From positions 1 through 64,000 of the forward strand of contig NZ_WIQM01000011.1 of assembly GCF_015732185.1 (NCBI RefSeq): a DNA stretch of 64,000 nt, written 5' to 3'. Under the pieces are notes generated by a model. The model did no database searches. It saw nothing but the letters and a program-made list of their open reading frames with translations, and was not told the DNA's origin. This document shows, piece by piece, positions 55,627-64,000 of this stretch. Position numbers and translations under genes: made by a program. Positions within the stretch are counted from its first letter, which is position 1; each line of letters opens with the position of its first letter. The DNA comes from Pectinatus haikarae. Its GTDB lineage: Bacteria; Bacillota; Negativicutes; Selenomonadales; Selenomonadaceae.

Positions 55627-57348
55627 TTACGCGTTGTTCAAAACATAAAATTTATAATCACCATTTCCGCTGACATCAAGTCTGTATTCATGATGGGGCA
55701 GAAGTGTCGCACGATGACCTATACTTACTATTGTGATCTGCGGCAGTTCCTTTTTCAGGAGAGTGTACATATGATTTTCTGTGGCTTCATCTAATGCAGA
55801 AGTAGCTTCATCCAAAAATACCCATGCAGGTTTTTTTAAAAATATTCGCGCAAAAGCCAGACGCTGCTGTTCACCGAGAGAAAGAATGCTGCTCCAGTCA
55901 TTTATTTCTTCAAGCTGGTCAGCAAGTTTGCTGAGTTTACATGATTTTAGCAGCTGATCAATATTTTTGGTGTCAATTGCCGGAACTGCCTGAGGATAGT
56001 ATAATGATTGACGCAGTGTACCCAGAGGCAGATAAGGTTTTTGCGGTAAAAATAATATATTTTCCTGAGAGGGAATAGTGATTTTACCTTCGGCAAATGG
56101 CCAAATTCCGGCTAAGGTGCGAAGCAAAGTGCTCTTACCGCTGCCGGATGCCCCTGTTATTATCATACTTTTTTCTGCGGACAGCTTCATACAGAGATTT
56201 TTTATGATGGTTTCTCCGTGAGGAAGTCTGACCGTGAGCGCGCTTATGTCTAATTCATCATCCAAATTTACGTTGACATCCGCTTGAAGTGTATCGGCAG
56301 TTTCCATGTGTTCGGCAAAGGTGCTGAGACGGCGGATGACGGAAGACCACTGTGCTATGTCGGTATAAGAGCTGACCAAATAAGATAAGGCATCCTGCAC
56401 CTTGCCAAAGGCGGTCAGAGTCTGAATGAGCCATCCTATCGGCAGCATTTCATTGAAGTAGCGAGGAGCAGCTATTAAAATAGGAAGAATGATTGCTATT
56501 TGGGAATAACTGACAGTTATTCCGGTAAGGATCTTTTGGCGATTCATTATTTGCTTAAAGTTACCTATGACAAACATAAAGCGCTTTTGAAAATTGATTT
56601 TTTCAGGTAATTCGCCGCGATAGAATGCGATGCATTCACTGTTTTCTCTCAGACGCACCAGAGAAAAACGAAAATCGGCTTCATATTTCTGTTGATTGAA
56701 ATTCAAACTAATTAATTGATGTCCTGTTTTATGCGTTATAAAAGTTCCTATTATAGAATACAAAAGTGTTACCCATACCATAAAGCCGGGAATAGATATG
56801 GCTTGTTCGCCAAAGGAAACGGTGAAGCTGCCTGAGAGCTGCCACAACATGGCTATAAAAGATATCAATATCATGACTTGCTTGAAAAGTCCTATGCCGA
56901 GAGAAAGTGTGAGACTGACGAAAAGATTTATATCTTCTTGAATACGTTGATCAGGGTTGTCTGTATTGTTTTGACCTGTCTGCAGCTTATAATAAGTTTG
57001 CTTGTGCATCCATTTTTCTATGTATTGTTTAGTCATCCATGTACGCCATTTTATCTGCAGCATCTGCTGCAGATAAAATGCGTAAACCGCAAGCACAATG
57101 AGCAGCAGGGCGAGAATGCTGAATTTCCCAATAGAGTGCCAAAAAGCTTGATAGGAATAGTTTTGCAAAATAGTATAGAATTCGTTATACCAATCAGTGA
57201 GCTCCAGCATCAAATATATGGATATTAAATTAAATAGGACGACGGTAGCTAAAAGCCCTCTTGCTTTCCATTTTTCTTCTGATTGCCAGTAATCCTTAAA
57301 TAGAAGCCAGAATATTCTTGAGGATTTTTTTATAGAATCAATCTGCAT
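55627..57348 (-). CDS. ABC transporter, fused permease-ATPase (YddA/SbmA-like)
   Basis: A 573-residue half-transporter. Residues 1-330 hold about six membrane spans of the ABC_membrane_2/SbmA type (WLLFKDYWQSEEKWKARGLL, LMLELTDWYNEFYTIL). The C-terminal ATPase has Walker A TGASGSGKSTLLRTLAG, signature LSLGEQQRLAFAR, Walker B WVFLDEATSALDE and the switch His in SIGHRATL. Family members move peptides, vitamins or lipids; the substrate is unknown. The open frame begins 43 codons earlier, but GGGGGC before the ATG at 57348 fits better. Divergent from the next gene. Confidence 0.88.
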   Translation of the reverse strand: MQIDSIKKSSRIFWLLFKDYWQSEEKWKARGLLATVVLFNLISIYLMLELTDWYNEFYTILQNYSYQAFWHSIGKFSILALLLIVLAVYAFYLQQMLQIKWRTWMTKQYIEKWMHKQTYYKLQTGQNNTDNPDQRIQEDINLFVSLTLSLGIGLFKQVMILISFIAMLWQLSGSFTVSFGEQAISIPGFMVWVTLLYSIIGTFITHKTGHQLISLNFNQQKYEADFRFSLVRLRENSECIAFYRGELPEKINFQKRFMFVIGNFKQIMNRQKILTGITVSYSQIAIILPILIAAPRYFNEMLPIGWLIQTLTAFGKVQDALSYLVSSYTDIAQWSSVIRRLSTFAEHMETADTLQADVNVNLDDELDISALTVRLPHGETIIKNLCMKLSAEKSMIITGASGSGKSTLLRTLAGIWPFAEGKITIPSQENILFLPQKPYLPLGTLRQSLYYPQAVPAIDTKNIDQLLKSCKLSKLADQLEEINDWSSILSLGEQQRLAFARIFLKKPAWVFLDEATSALDEATENHMYTLLKKELPQITIVSIGHRATLLPHHEYRLDVSGNGDYKFYVLNNA

Positions 57349-57492
57349 ATGTATGCCCCCGATAACTTGAAATAAAGTATGGTTAAAAGTATAATAAAAA
57401 AATAGATTTATTGCAATGACAGAAGGCTGGCATGAGTATTTATCCGAGAAAACATTTGCAGGATAAAAATCGTTCAAAATAGGAGACTACAG

Positions 57493-58149
57493 ATGAAACA
57501 TGATCTTTTTTTTGCGGGAATAGGTATGTTTATTGTAATATTATTATTTGCCGGCTACCGTTATCTGCCGCAAAGACGAGTTTTTTATTTGTTTACAGCC
57601 ATTGTTCTTTGCGGCACAGGAGCTGTTTTTTTATTTTGGAACGGACAGACACAGAATAATAATATGACTGAAGAACAGAGAATGCAGATTCTAAGTGAGC
57701 AGCCCTTTTTTATAACATGGTATGAAGAATATAAACAGTATGTTGAAGAAATAGATCGTATCTGGATGCGCTATAATAATGCGTTAGATGAATTTTCTGC
57801 CCAAAAAATTAGCATGGAAGATATGAATACAGATTTGCTGAAAATACAGGCCGATTCTGATGAACTGAGAAATGAGCTGGAAAAAAAATTGCCGCCGCAG
57901 GAATTGTCAGATGAAAATTATAGACTGGTGTATGAAGTCTTGGAAAAGACACGACAATATCTGGCTGCGGAAAATTCTACCATAAAAATGACTGTTCAAA
58001 TGATGCAAATTCCTCAATTTAAAATGAAAGCAGTTGAGGAACAGTATAGGGAACTGGATAATATCCGCATTCTTAATTCGCCGGTCAACTTGAATGCAGC
58101 GGGAGATATTTCTTCAGTGAGGGATAATCTCAGTCTGCCGGATCTGTAA
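57493..58149 (+). CDS. unknown protein with two membrane segments and coiled coil
   Basis: A 218-residue protein I do not recognise. Two hydrophobic segments (about 5-22 and 31-50) are followed by a mostly helical, charged region rich in Glu, Gln and Met with heptad-like spacing (about 60-190: DELRNELEKKLPPQEL, LVYEVLEKTRQYL). The C terminus (LNSPVNLNAAGDISSV) is polar. AGGAGAC precedes the ATG. It occupies the place where mraZ often lies, upstream of rsmH, but bears no resemblance to MraZ. Confidence 0.75.
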   Translation: MKHDLFFAGIGMFIVILLFAGYRYLPQRRVFYLFTAIVLCGTGAVFLFWNGQTQNNNMTEEQRMQILSEQPFFITWYEEYKQYVEEIDRIWMRYNNALDEFSAQKISMEDMNTDLLKIQADSDELRNELEKKLPPQELSDENYRLVYEVLEKTRQYLAAENSTIKMTVQMMQIPQFKMKAVEEQYRELDNIRILNSPVNLNAAGDISSVRDNLSLPDL

Positions 58150-58278
58150 AATTACCTTCAAAATCAACATAATCTTTTATTTTATAAAGGAATAAGCTTT
58201 TTAATAAAGAATATACTAAAAGAATAAATAGAGAGAATTTTGTTCTTATGACCACCAAAAAGGGGGAAGTTTCTTTAA

Positions 58279-59217
58279 GTGGAATTTCATCATATAAGTG
58301 TTATGGCTGATGAAGTTATTGAAAACTTAAAAATAAAGCCAAATGGAATATATGTCGACTGCACTCTGGGCGGTGCCGGACATTCTTCCCGCATTGCCGG
58401 GGCACTGAATGAACAGGGTGTCTTATTGGGGATAGATCAGGATACTGAGGCAGTGAATGCCGCAAAGGAAAGACTGGCGCATTGTGTCTGCGATGTCAGG
58501 ATCATACATGATAATTTTGCGCATCTTGAGCAAATACTTATTGATCAGGGAATAGAAAAGGCAGACGGTTTTTTGTTTGACCTGGGTGTTTCCTCACATC
58601 AAATTGACGATGCCGGGCGCGGTTTTTCTTATATGCATGACGCAATTTTGGATATGAGAATGGATAAAGATGCGAAACTCACGGCTCAAATTGTTGTCAA
58701 TGAGTATAGTCAGGAACGGCTGACTGAAATAATAAAAAACTATGGTGAAGAAAGATGGGCAAAAAGAATAGCGGCATTTATAGCAGAAACCAGAAAAACA
58801 ACTCCAATACAGACTACGGGACAGTTGGTGGATGTTATAAGGAGAGCAATCCCTGCCGCAGTTCGCAAAAATATGCAGGGGCATCCTGCTAAGAGAGTTT
58901 TTCAGGCTGTCAGAATAGAAGTCAACAATGAGTTGAATATTTTGGAAGAATCTTTTAAATGTGCTGTACGGCACTTAAATAAGAATGGCAGACTTGCTAT
59001 AATAACTTTTCATTCATTAGAGGATAGAATTGCTAAAAATACCCTTAGGCTTATGGCCAGAGGCTGTATCTGTCCGCCGGAAGTTCCTTTTTGTGTATGC
59101 GGACATGAAAAACAGCTGAAGCTCTGCGGCAGGGCGGCCACTCCGTCTGAAACTGAAACAGACGATAACTCCAGAGCCAGAAGTGCTAAACTGCGCGTCG
59201 CGGAGAAAATAATATAA
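58279..59217 (+). CDS. rsmH: 16S rRNA (cytosine(1402)-N4)-methyltransferase RsmH (MraW)
   Basis: A 312-residue SAM-dependent methyltransferase acting on C1402 of 16S rRNA. It begins FHHISVMADEVIENL, has YVDCTLGGAGHSSRI for SAM binding, FLFDLGVSSHQIDDAGRGFSY, HPAKRVFQAVRIEVN and ITFHSLEDRI. The start is GTG after AGGGGGAAG. Its stop codon TAA appears to be supplied by the first bases of repeat copy 2. Opening gene of the division/cell-wall cluster. Confidence 0.96.
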   Translation: MEFHHISVMADEVIENLKIKPNGIYVDCTLGGAGHSSRIAGALNEQGVLLGIDQDTEAVNAAKERLAHCVCDVRIIHDNFAHLEQILIDQGIEKADGFLFDLGVSSHQIDDAGRGFSYMHDAILDMRMDKDAKLTAQIVVNEYSQERLTEIIKNYGEERWAKRIAAFIAETRKTTPIQTTGQLVDVIRRAIPAAVRKNMQGHPAKRVFQAVRIEVNNELNILEESFKCAVRHLNKNGRLAIITFHSLEDRIAKNTLRLMARGCICPPEVPFCVCGHEKQLKLCGRAATPSETETDDNSRARSAKLRVAEKII

Positions 59218-59347
59218 ATGGAGACTTAATTCAGACGGCGTTTTGACGCCGCCTGAATAGTAGTCGAAATTATCCAGGAAGTTAGCCGCTCTTTACTCAC
59301 CGCTTGCAGAAGCAGGAGTATTAGAGCGGGTTAGTCATCGGATAAAA
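59214..59347. repeat. 134-bp structured repeat element, copy 2
   Basis: The same element as 33723-33856, in the same orientation. The differences are G to A in CCAGGAAGTT and two changes in hairpin 2 (tetraloop GCAG instead of GCAA, and one stem base giving a C-A mismatch). Hairpin 1 is unchanged. It fills most of the gap between rsmH and ftsL, so the two would be transcribed through it if they share a transcript. Confidence 0.9.
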
Positions 59348-59382
59348 AAGTATTTTGGGAAGAACATGCGGAGGAACGGGCA

Positions 59383-59775
59383 ATGTCAAAGTATTATAAT
59401 TATAGTAATTTAGCAGAGAAGCCGACTGATAAGAAAAGAAAATCGCCTACACGCAATTATATAAATTATTCTAAATCAAAAGCAGCGGGAACTAAGATAC
59501 ATTTAAATAACAAGCTGCGCTTGCGTTGCTTTTTCTTAGTTGTGATTGTATCTGCGATGGGGATGTTCATTACCTTTCGCAATGGAGTGGCAGCCAGCCA
59601 AGGGTATGAGCTTGTAAAAATGAAACAGTCTGTGTCTTCCCTTGAAAAGGAAAACTCAAGATTAAAGCTTGATATCGCTGGACTGAAATCGCCTGAGCGC
59701 ATAAAGGGGATAGCAGTTAAAGACCTTGGCATGGTGCTGCCGCCTCAGATATATTTTGCTAACAAAAATCGTTGA
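59383..59775 (+). CDS. ftsL: cell division protein FtsL
   Basis: A 130-residue bitopic membrane protein of the divisome. A basic cytoplasmic N terminus (1-48) precedes one membrane segment (CFFLVVIVSAMGMFITF, about 49-66) and a periplasmic leucine-zipper-like coiled coil (VKMKQSVSSLEKENSRLKLD) ending with KDLGMVLP, typical of FtsL. Sequence is weakly conserved in this family, so position after rsmH weighs heavily. GCGGAGG precedes the ATG by 10 bases. Confidence 0.85.
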   Translation: MSKYYNYSNLAEKPTDKKRKSPTRNYINYSKSKAAGTKIHLNNKLRLRCFFLVVIVSAMGMFITFRNGVAASQGYELVKMKQSVSSLEKENSRLKLDIAGLKSPERIKGIAVKDLGMVLPPQIYFANKNR

Positions 59776-59786
59776 GCTTGTGATTT

Positions 59787-59815
59787 AAGGGGCTGTTTTT
59801 TTACAGCTCCTTTTT
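59787..59815 (+). terminator. terminator after ftsL
   Basis: AAGGGGCTGT and ACAGCTCCTT form a stem closed by a T loop, followed by TTTTT. It separates ftsL from murE. Confidence 0.8.
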
Positions 59816-59830
59816 AGTTTGCTGATTATC

Positions 59831-59839
59831 TGCTATAAT
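59831..59839 (+). promoter_or_regulatory. extended -10 promoter of murE
   Basis: TGCTATAAT combines the TGn extension with a perfect -10. The -35 region falls in the terminator T-tract (TTTTTA) and is poor. Confidence 0.6.
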
Positions 59840-59871
59840 ATATTTGTTTTGGAAAAATAGGAGGTATTGTG

Positions 59872-61371
59872 ATGCCAAAATCTATAAAGACATTGATAGA
59901 AAAGCTGGACAATGCTAAAATTACGAATGATGCAGAAGTTGATATCACTTCAGTCGAATGTGATTCGCGCAGGGTGAAAAAGGGTTCTCTTTTTTTCTGT
60001 GTAAAGGGGGCCACAGTGGACGGACATGAATTTGTTCCGGCTGCTTTGTCAAATGGTGCCGTGGCGGTCATAGCTGGAAGAGATGTCGATGTACCTGATA
60101 ATATAGTCAAAATAATAGTTGATGATGTACATGCGGCAATGGAAAAAATTGTGCCGTTTTTTTATGACTATCCTGGCAAAAAAATGAGAATGATCGGTGT
60201 TACCGGTACCAACGGAAAGACAACGATAACGTATATCATACGGTCAATTTTGCGTAAGGCCGGATATAAGACAGGTCTTATAGGCACTATAAAAATAATG
60301 ATAGAAGATGAAATACTGCCAATTCATAATACTACACCTGATATAATTGATCTGCAGCAGACGCTGTTCTGCATGGTAAAAGCCGGTATGGATTACGTTA
60401 TTATGGAAGTATCGTCCCATGCGCTGGCACTGCATCGTGTTGCCGGGTGTGAATATGATACGGCAGTATTTACCAATCTTACGAGGGATCATTTAGATTT
60501 TCATAAAACATTTGAAAATTATGCTTTGGCAAAAGCCCGTTTGTTTTCTTCCTTGAGTGCGCCAGAAAACGAAAAAGGTAACAAGACTGCTGTGATAAAT
60601 ATAGATGATGGTGCTGCCGCGGTGATGCAGCAGCATGCAAAGTGCCGTACATTTACTTATGCGATCGATAAGCAGGCAGATATTAAGGCTGATAATATCA
60701 ATATTCATGCTGATGGAGCATCTGTACATATAGGCGGTAGTTTGTGCAATATGGATTTGCTTTTGAATATAACGGGACTTTTTAATATATATAATGTCAT
60801 GGGAGCTGTTGGCGCTGCCTTAGCGGAAAACGTAGCTCCTCATATCATAAAAGAGGCTTTGGCGGATTTTCACAGTGTTCCGGGAAGATTTGAATTGGTG
60901 CGCGCAGGGCAAGACTTTTCTGTTATAGTTGATTATGCGCATACACCTGACGGACTGGAAAATGTTTTAAAAACAGCCAGGCAGATAGCCAAAAAAAATA
61001 TTATTACAGTATTTGGCTGCGGCGGGGACAGGGATCGCACTAAGAGACCAATAATGGGACGCATAGCTGCTGAAAGATCAGATATAGTTATTGCTACCTC
61101 TGATAATCCGCGTACGGAAGATCCTGAATTTATACTGGAAGAGGTTGAAAATGGTGTTCTGCCGTCTTTGCACGGTAACTTTCATGAAAAAATTACTGAC
61201 AGAAAAACAGCAATTTACCGTGCCGTGGAATTAGCTCAAAAAGATGATATTGTCATAATAGCAGGAAAAGGGCATGAAAATTATCAGCTATTGAAAACGG
61301 GAACGATACACTTTGACGATAAGGAAGTAGCTGCCGCGGCTATAAAAAGGAAACTTTCGGAGGGAAAATAA
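59872..61371 (+). CDS. murE: UDP-MurNAc-tripeptide ligase MurE (meso-diaminopimelate type)
   Basis: A 499-residue ATP-dependent ligase of peptidoglycan precursor synthesis. It has VTGTNGKTTITYIIRSIL (P-loop near 113-118), MEVSSHALALHRVAG, TRDHLDFH with the Lys-bearing stretch, VDYAHTPDGLENVL, and DNPR at about 411-414, the motif specifying meso-diaminopimelate rather than lysine. AGGAGG lies seven bases before the ATG and four before an adjoining GTG, so the ATG is preferred. murF follows immediately. Confidence 0.97.
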   Translation: MPKSIKTLIEKLDNAKITNDAEVDITSVECDSRRVKKGSLFFCVKGATVDGHEFVPAALSNGAVAVIAGRDVDVPDNIVKIIVDDVHAAMEKIVPFFYDYPGKKMRMIGVTGTNGKTTITYIIRSILRKAGYKTGLIGTIKIMIEDEILPIHNTTPDIIDLQQTLFCMVKAGMDYVIMEVSSHALALHRVAGCEYDTAVFTNLTRDHLDFHKTFENYALAKARLFSSLSAPENEKGNKTAVINIDDGAAAVMQQHAKCRTFTYAIDKQADIKADNINIHADGASVHIGGSLCNMDLLLNITGLFNIYNVMGAVGAALAENVAPHIIKEALADFHSVPGRFELVRAGQDFSVIVDYAHTPDGLENVLKTARQIAKKNIITVFGCGGDRDRTKRPIMGRIAAERSDIVIATSDNPRTEDPEFILEEVENGVLPSLHGNFHEKITDRKTAIYRAVELAQKDDIVIIAGKGHENYQLLKTGTIHFDDKEVAAAAIKRKLSEGK

Positions 61372-62751
61372 TTGCCGTCTTTTACATTGGAAGAAATAAA
61401 AGAATATACTGGCTGTGAAGTTATAGAAGAAAAAAGCACAAAATTTGATAATGTGTGCACTGACACCCGCAGTATAATGCCTGGGATGATTTTTCTGGCT
61501 ATAAAAGGAGAAAAATTTGACGGACATGATTTTCTTGATAAGGCACTGGAAAAGGGAGCGGCGGGAATCATTCTGTCGGACAGAAATAAAGCTGAAAAAG
61601 TAAAAAATAAAAATGGCACAATTTTATATGTGCCTGATACATTAAAAGCGTATCTAGATATTGCCGGTGGATGGCGAAGTAAATTTTCTCTGCCTGTATT
61701 GGCTGTAACCGGTTCAAACGGAAAAACGACAACAAAAGATTTAACGGCGGCTGTGCTGTCGGAAAAATATAAGGTTTTAAAAACACAGAAAAACTTTAAT
61801 TCAGAAGTGGGTATGGCTCTGACCTTATTAGCGTTGAAACCGGAACATGAAGTTGCCGTGATAGAAATGGGAATGAGGGGTCTGGGGCAGATACGGAACT
61901 TGGCTGAGGCGGCTAAGCCGAATATAGGAGTGATCCTCAATGTGGGAAACACCCATATGGAACTGCTGGGATCGATTGAAAATATTGCTAAGGCTAAAAG
62001 TGAGCTGGCAGAGGCGATAGAGTCTGACGGAATTGTTATTCTTAATGCTGACAATGAATACACTGCTTCTATGGCAGAAAAAACAAGAGCAGGAGTAATA
62101 ACTTTCGGTATAAAAAAAGCTGCGGATGTAGCCGCAGTAAATATACATACTGAAGGTGCCGCAAGGACGATATTTACTTGTAAAACTGCAGAGGAAAGTG
62201 TTGAACTTTCCATACCGCTCATCGGTGATCATAATGTTTATGATGCCTTGGCAGCTATTGCTGCCGGCCGTGCCATGCATTTGAATTGGGAGATGATAGC
62301 TCGGGGCCTGAATAATTTTGTATCATCCGGCATGCGCTTTGAGATTTTTGCGCTGAATGATTATACGGTTATCAATGATGCATATAATGCCAGCCCGCTT
62401 TCGACAAAGGCTGCAATAGAAAATTTATCTGTCATACCGGCAAAAAGACGTATTTTTGTGTTTGGGGATATGAAAGAATTGGGTGCCGCGGCAAAGGCAG
62501 CGCATGAAGAAATAGGAAAGCTTTGCTTTTTAAAAAAAATAGATATATTGATAACTTTGGGTGCCCTGGCTGGATATGCCGCCGCTGCCGGCAGGCTGTA
62601 TGGAATGGAAAATGTCAGCAGCTGCAGAACGCGAGAAGATATAGCCGTGCTTTTGAAGAGCATTTTAAAAAAAGGAGATGCTGTTTTGTTTAAGGGATCA
62701 CACAGCATGCAAATGGAAAAAATAATAGAGTTATTGGGGAAAAGGCAATGA
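61372..62751 (+). CDS. murF: UDP-MurNAc-tripeptide:D-Ala-D-Ala ligase MurF
   Basis: A 459-residue Mur ligase that adds D-Ala-D-Ala to complete the pentapeptide precursor. It has VTGSNGKTTTKDLTAAVL (residues 112-129), NFNSEVGMALTLL, IEMGMRGLGQIRNLAEAAKP, NDAYNASPLSTKAAIE and GDMKELG. The start is TTG, adjacent to the murE stop and preceded by GGAGGG. It overlaps mraY by four bases. Confidence 0.96.
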   Translation: MPSFTLEEIKEYTGCEVIEEKSTKFDNVCTDTRSIMPGMIFLAIKGEKFDGHDFLDKALEKGAAGIILSDRNKAEKVKNKNGTILYVPDTLKAYLDIAGGWRSKFSLPVLAVTGSNGKTTTKDLTAAVLSEKYKVLKTQKNFNSEVGMALTLLALKPEHEVAVIEMGMRGLGQIRNLAEAAKPNIGVILNVGNTHMELLGSIENIAKAKSELAEAIESDGIVILNADNEYTASMAEKTRAGVITFGIKKAADVAAVNIHTEGAARTIFTCKTAEESVELSIPLIGDHNVYDALAAIAAGRAMHLNWEMIARGLNNFVSSGMRFEIFALNDYTVINDAYNASPLSTKAAIENLSVIPAKRRIFVFGDMKELGAAAKAAHEEIGKLCFLKKIDILITLGALAGYAAAAGRLYGMENVSSCRTREDIAVLLKSILKKGDAVLFKGSHSMQMEKIIELLGKRQ

Positions 62752-63719
62752 TGATAATAGCTTATCCTGTTTTGGCTGCAATTTTTTCTGCGGCCATCGT
62801 TCTTTTCTGCGGACCGAAGCTTATTCCTGAGCTTCACAAATTGAAATTTGGACAGAGCATACGACAGGAAGGACCTAAAAGTCATCAGGCCAAATCAGGT
62901 ACGCCTACTATGGGCGGTATTATGATTGTTATTGGGATTACTGCAGGTACAATGGCTTTTGCACATTTGAGTGTAGAAATATTGTTGGCATTATTAATAA
63001 TGTTTGGTTATTTTATTATAGGATTTATAGACGATTATATAAAAGTGGTTTTAAAACGGAATCTTGGCCTAAAAGCCCGTCAAAAGTTTCTTGCACAGCT
63101 TTTTATTGCACTGCTCGCAACCTATTGGGGAATACACAGCGGTGTATTGGATACATCTCTTTGGCTGCCGATATTGAATATGAATATAAATATTGGGTTG
63201 TTATATTATGTATTGGTATGGTTGGTTTTTGTAGGTACCACAAACGCAATAAATTTAACGGATGGACTGGATGGTCTTGCGGCTGGATCTGTCGCCATTG
63301 CTTCTTTTATTTATGCACTGATATGCATTTATCTGGCAAAATATGATCTGGCGGTTTTTTGTCTGTCATGTACCGGCGCATTGGTAGCCTTTTTAAAATT
63401 CAATCAACATCCGGCCAGAATTTTCATGGGAGATACAGGATCCTTAGCACTGGGCGGTGTTATATCGGCAGTGGCTGTTTTGACACACACAGAAATACTT
63501 TTGATAATTATTGGCGGACTTTTTGTAATAGAAGCTCTTTCTGTTATAATTCAGGTTATTTCTTTTCGCTGCAGAAATGGCAAGAGAGTTTTTCTGATGA
63601 GTCCGCTTCATCATCATTTCGAATTGAAAGGGTGGCCTGAGATCAAGGTAGTGCGGAATTTCTGGCTGACTGGTGCATTATTCGGAATACTGGGTATGGC
63701 TGTTGTTCTATTAAGTTAA
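62748..63719 (+). CDS. mraY: phospho-MurNAc-pentapeptide transferase MraY
   Basis: A 323-residue polytopic membrane enzyme that forms lipid I from UDP-MurNAc-pentapeptide and undecaprenyl phosphate. It carries KSHQAKSGTPTMGGIMI, GFIDDYIKVVLKRNLGL with catalytic Asp pair, NAINLTDGLDGLAAG, FLKFNQHPARIFMGDTGSLALG and MSPLHHHFELKGW, all MraY signatures. About ten membrane spans, standard length. Confidence 0.97.
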   Translation: MMIIAYPVLAAIFSAAIVLFCGPKLIPELHKLKFGQSIRQEGPKSHQAKSGTPTMGGIMIVIGITAGTMAFAHLSVEILLALLIMFGYFIIGFIDDYIKVVLKRNLGLKARQKFLAQLFIALLATYWGIHSGVLDTSLWLPILNMNINIGLLYYVLVWLVFVGTTNAINLTDGLDGLAAGSVAIASFIYALICIYLAKYDLAVFCLSCTGALVAFLKFNQHPARIFMGDTGSLALGGVISAVAVLTHTEILLIIIGGLFVIEALSVIIQVISFRCRNGKRVFLMSPLHHHFELKGWPEIKVVRNFWLTGALFGILGMAVVLLS

Positions 63720-63734
63720 GAAAGAAGTAATAAA

Positions 63735-64000
63735 ATGAATTTTACGGATAAAAATATTATAATTTTAGGGGCGGGAATAAGTGGCATAGGAGCTGCGAAG
63801 ACAGCCCATAAATTGGGCGCGGAAGTGACACTGTGCGATGCAAAACCAGCAGAACAGATAAAATATGATTTGAGTGAACTAAGAAATATTAATATAAAAT
63901 TAGTTTTAGGTCAGCAGAAAATAAATATTTTAAAAAATGCGGACATGGTAATATTGTCTCCGGCGGTAGCATTACATATTCCTCTTTTGGACGAAGTAAG
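63735..64000 (+). CDS. murD: UDP-MurNAc-L-alanine:D-glutamate ligase MurD (5' part)
   Basis: The first 88 codons, cut by the window edge. The start NFTDKNIIILGAGISGIGAAK is the Rossmann-like N-terminal domain of MurD, and ADMVILSPAVALHIPLL matches the conserved segment that contacts the UDP sugar. The ATG is 15 bases after mraY, preceded by AAAGAAG. Order murE-murF-mraY-murD is the standard cell-wall cluster. Confidence 0.92.
   Translation, partial: MNFTDKNIIILGAGISGIGAAKTAHKLGAEVTLCDAKPAEQIKYDLSELRNINIKLVLGQQKINILKNADMVILSPAVALHIPLLDEV

Noticed and set aside
61284-62222. A 312-codon minus-strand frame opposite murF
   Set aside because: It lies wholly antisense to a clear murF/murE region and the translation resembles no family. 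It is a shadow of the plus-strand genes.

Overview
The window looks like chromosome from a diderm Firmicute of the class Negativicutes (Selenomonas/Veillonella relatives); I do not assign a genus. The housekeeping operons are Firmicute-like: dnaG-rpoD, rimP-nusA-ylxR-ylxQ-infB-rbfA-nrnA-truB, recA-recX, a YabN-type MazG, GlgC plus GlgD. They sit beside outer-membrane genes: ADP-heptose synthesis, heptosyltransferase, an LpxL-type acyltransferase and an LptD/OstA-like protein. MurE has the meso-diaminopimelate DNPR motif. The DNA is AT-rich, with many strong bidirectional terminators. I found no tRNA, rRNA, CRISPR array, prophage or transposase gene.

Layout: 1-3655 is rpoD-dnaG with a SpeD-like protein behind it (minus strand). 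3974-8190 carries a dipeptidase, an acyltransferase, ribosomal protein L28 and a PLP enzyme (plus). 8224-9843 is a membrane-anchored SGNH hydrolase (minus). 10134-21920 carries mfd, mazG, HU, an SDR, recA-recX, guaB, thyX, rlmB and rae1 (plus). 22224-29550 is the rimP-nusA-infB-truB translation operon (plus). 29577-41037 is a surface-glycan region: two minus-strand operons (GT8-GT8-GT9, and LptD-like-hldE1-hldE2-waaC-lpxL-Stealth-GT4) with one divergent sialyltransferase-like gene between them. 41168-53192 is a complete six-gene glycogen operon (minus). 53417-57348 holds an M48 protease, a CYTH phosphatase, a small membrane protein and an ABC transporter (minus). 57493-64000 is a division/cell-wall cluster: unknown membrane protein, rsmH, ftsL, murE, murF, mraY, start of murD (plus).

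Four observations stand out. (1) A 134-bp element with two elaborate hairpins occurs twice, 25 kb apart, differing at only 3 positions: once between convergent glycan genes and once inside the division cluster between rsmH and ftsL. No gene explains it. (2) The SpeD-like protein next to rpoD has Gly exactly where the pyruvoyl-forming Ser of S-adenosylmethionine decarboxylase should be, so it should not self-process. (3) guaB encodes an IMP dehydrogenase of the unusual Tritrichomonas foetus type. (4) mfd has a strong promoter followed almost at once by a terminator-like hairpin, which suggests attenuation. Smaller points are a GH13-GH77 fusion in the glycogen operon, an IF2 linker built of RPGQNNS-like repeats, and a division cluster lacking mraZ and ftsI.
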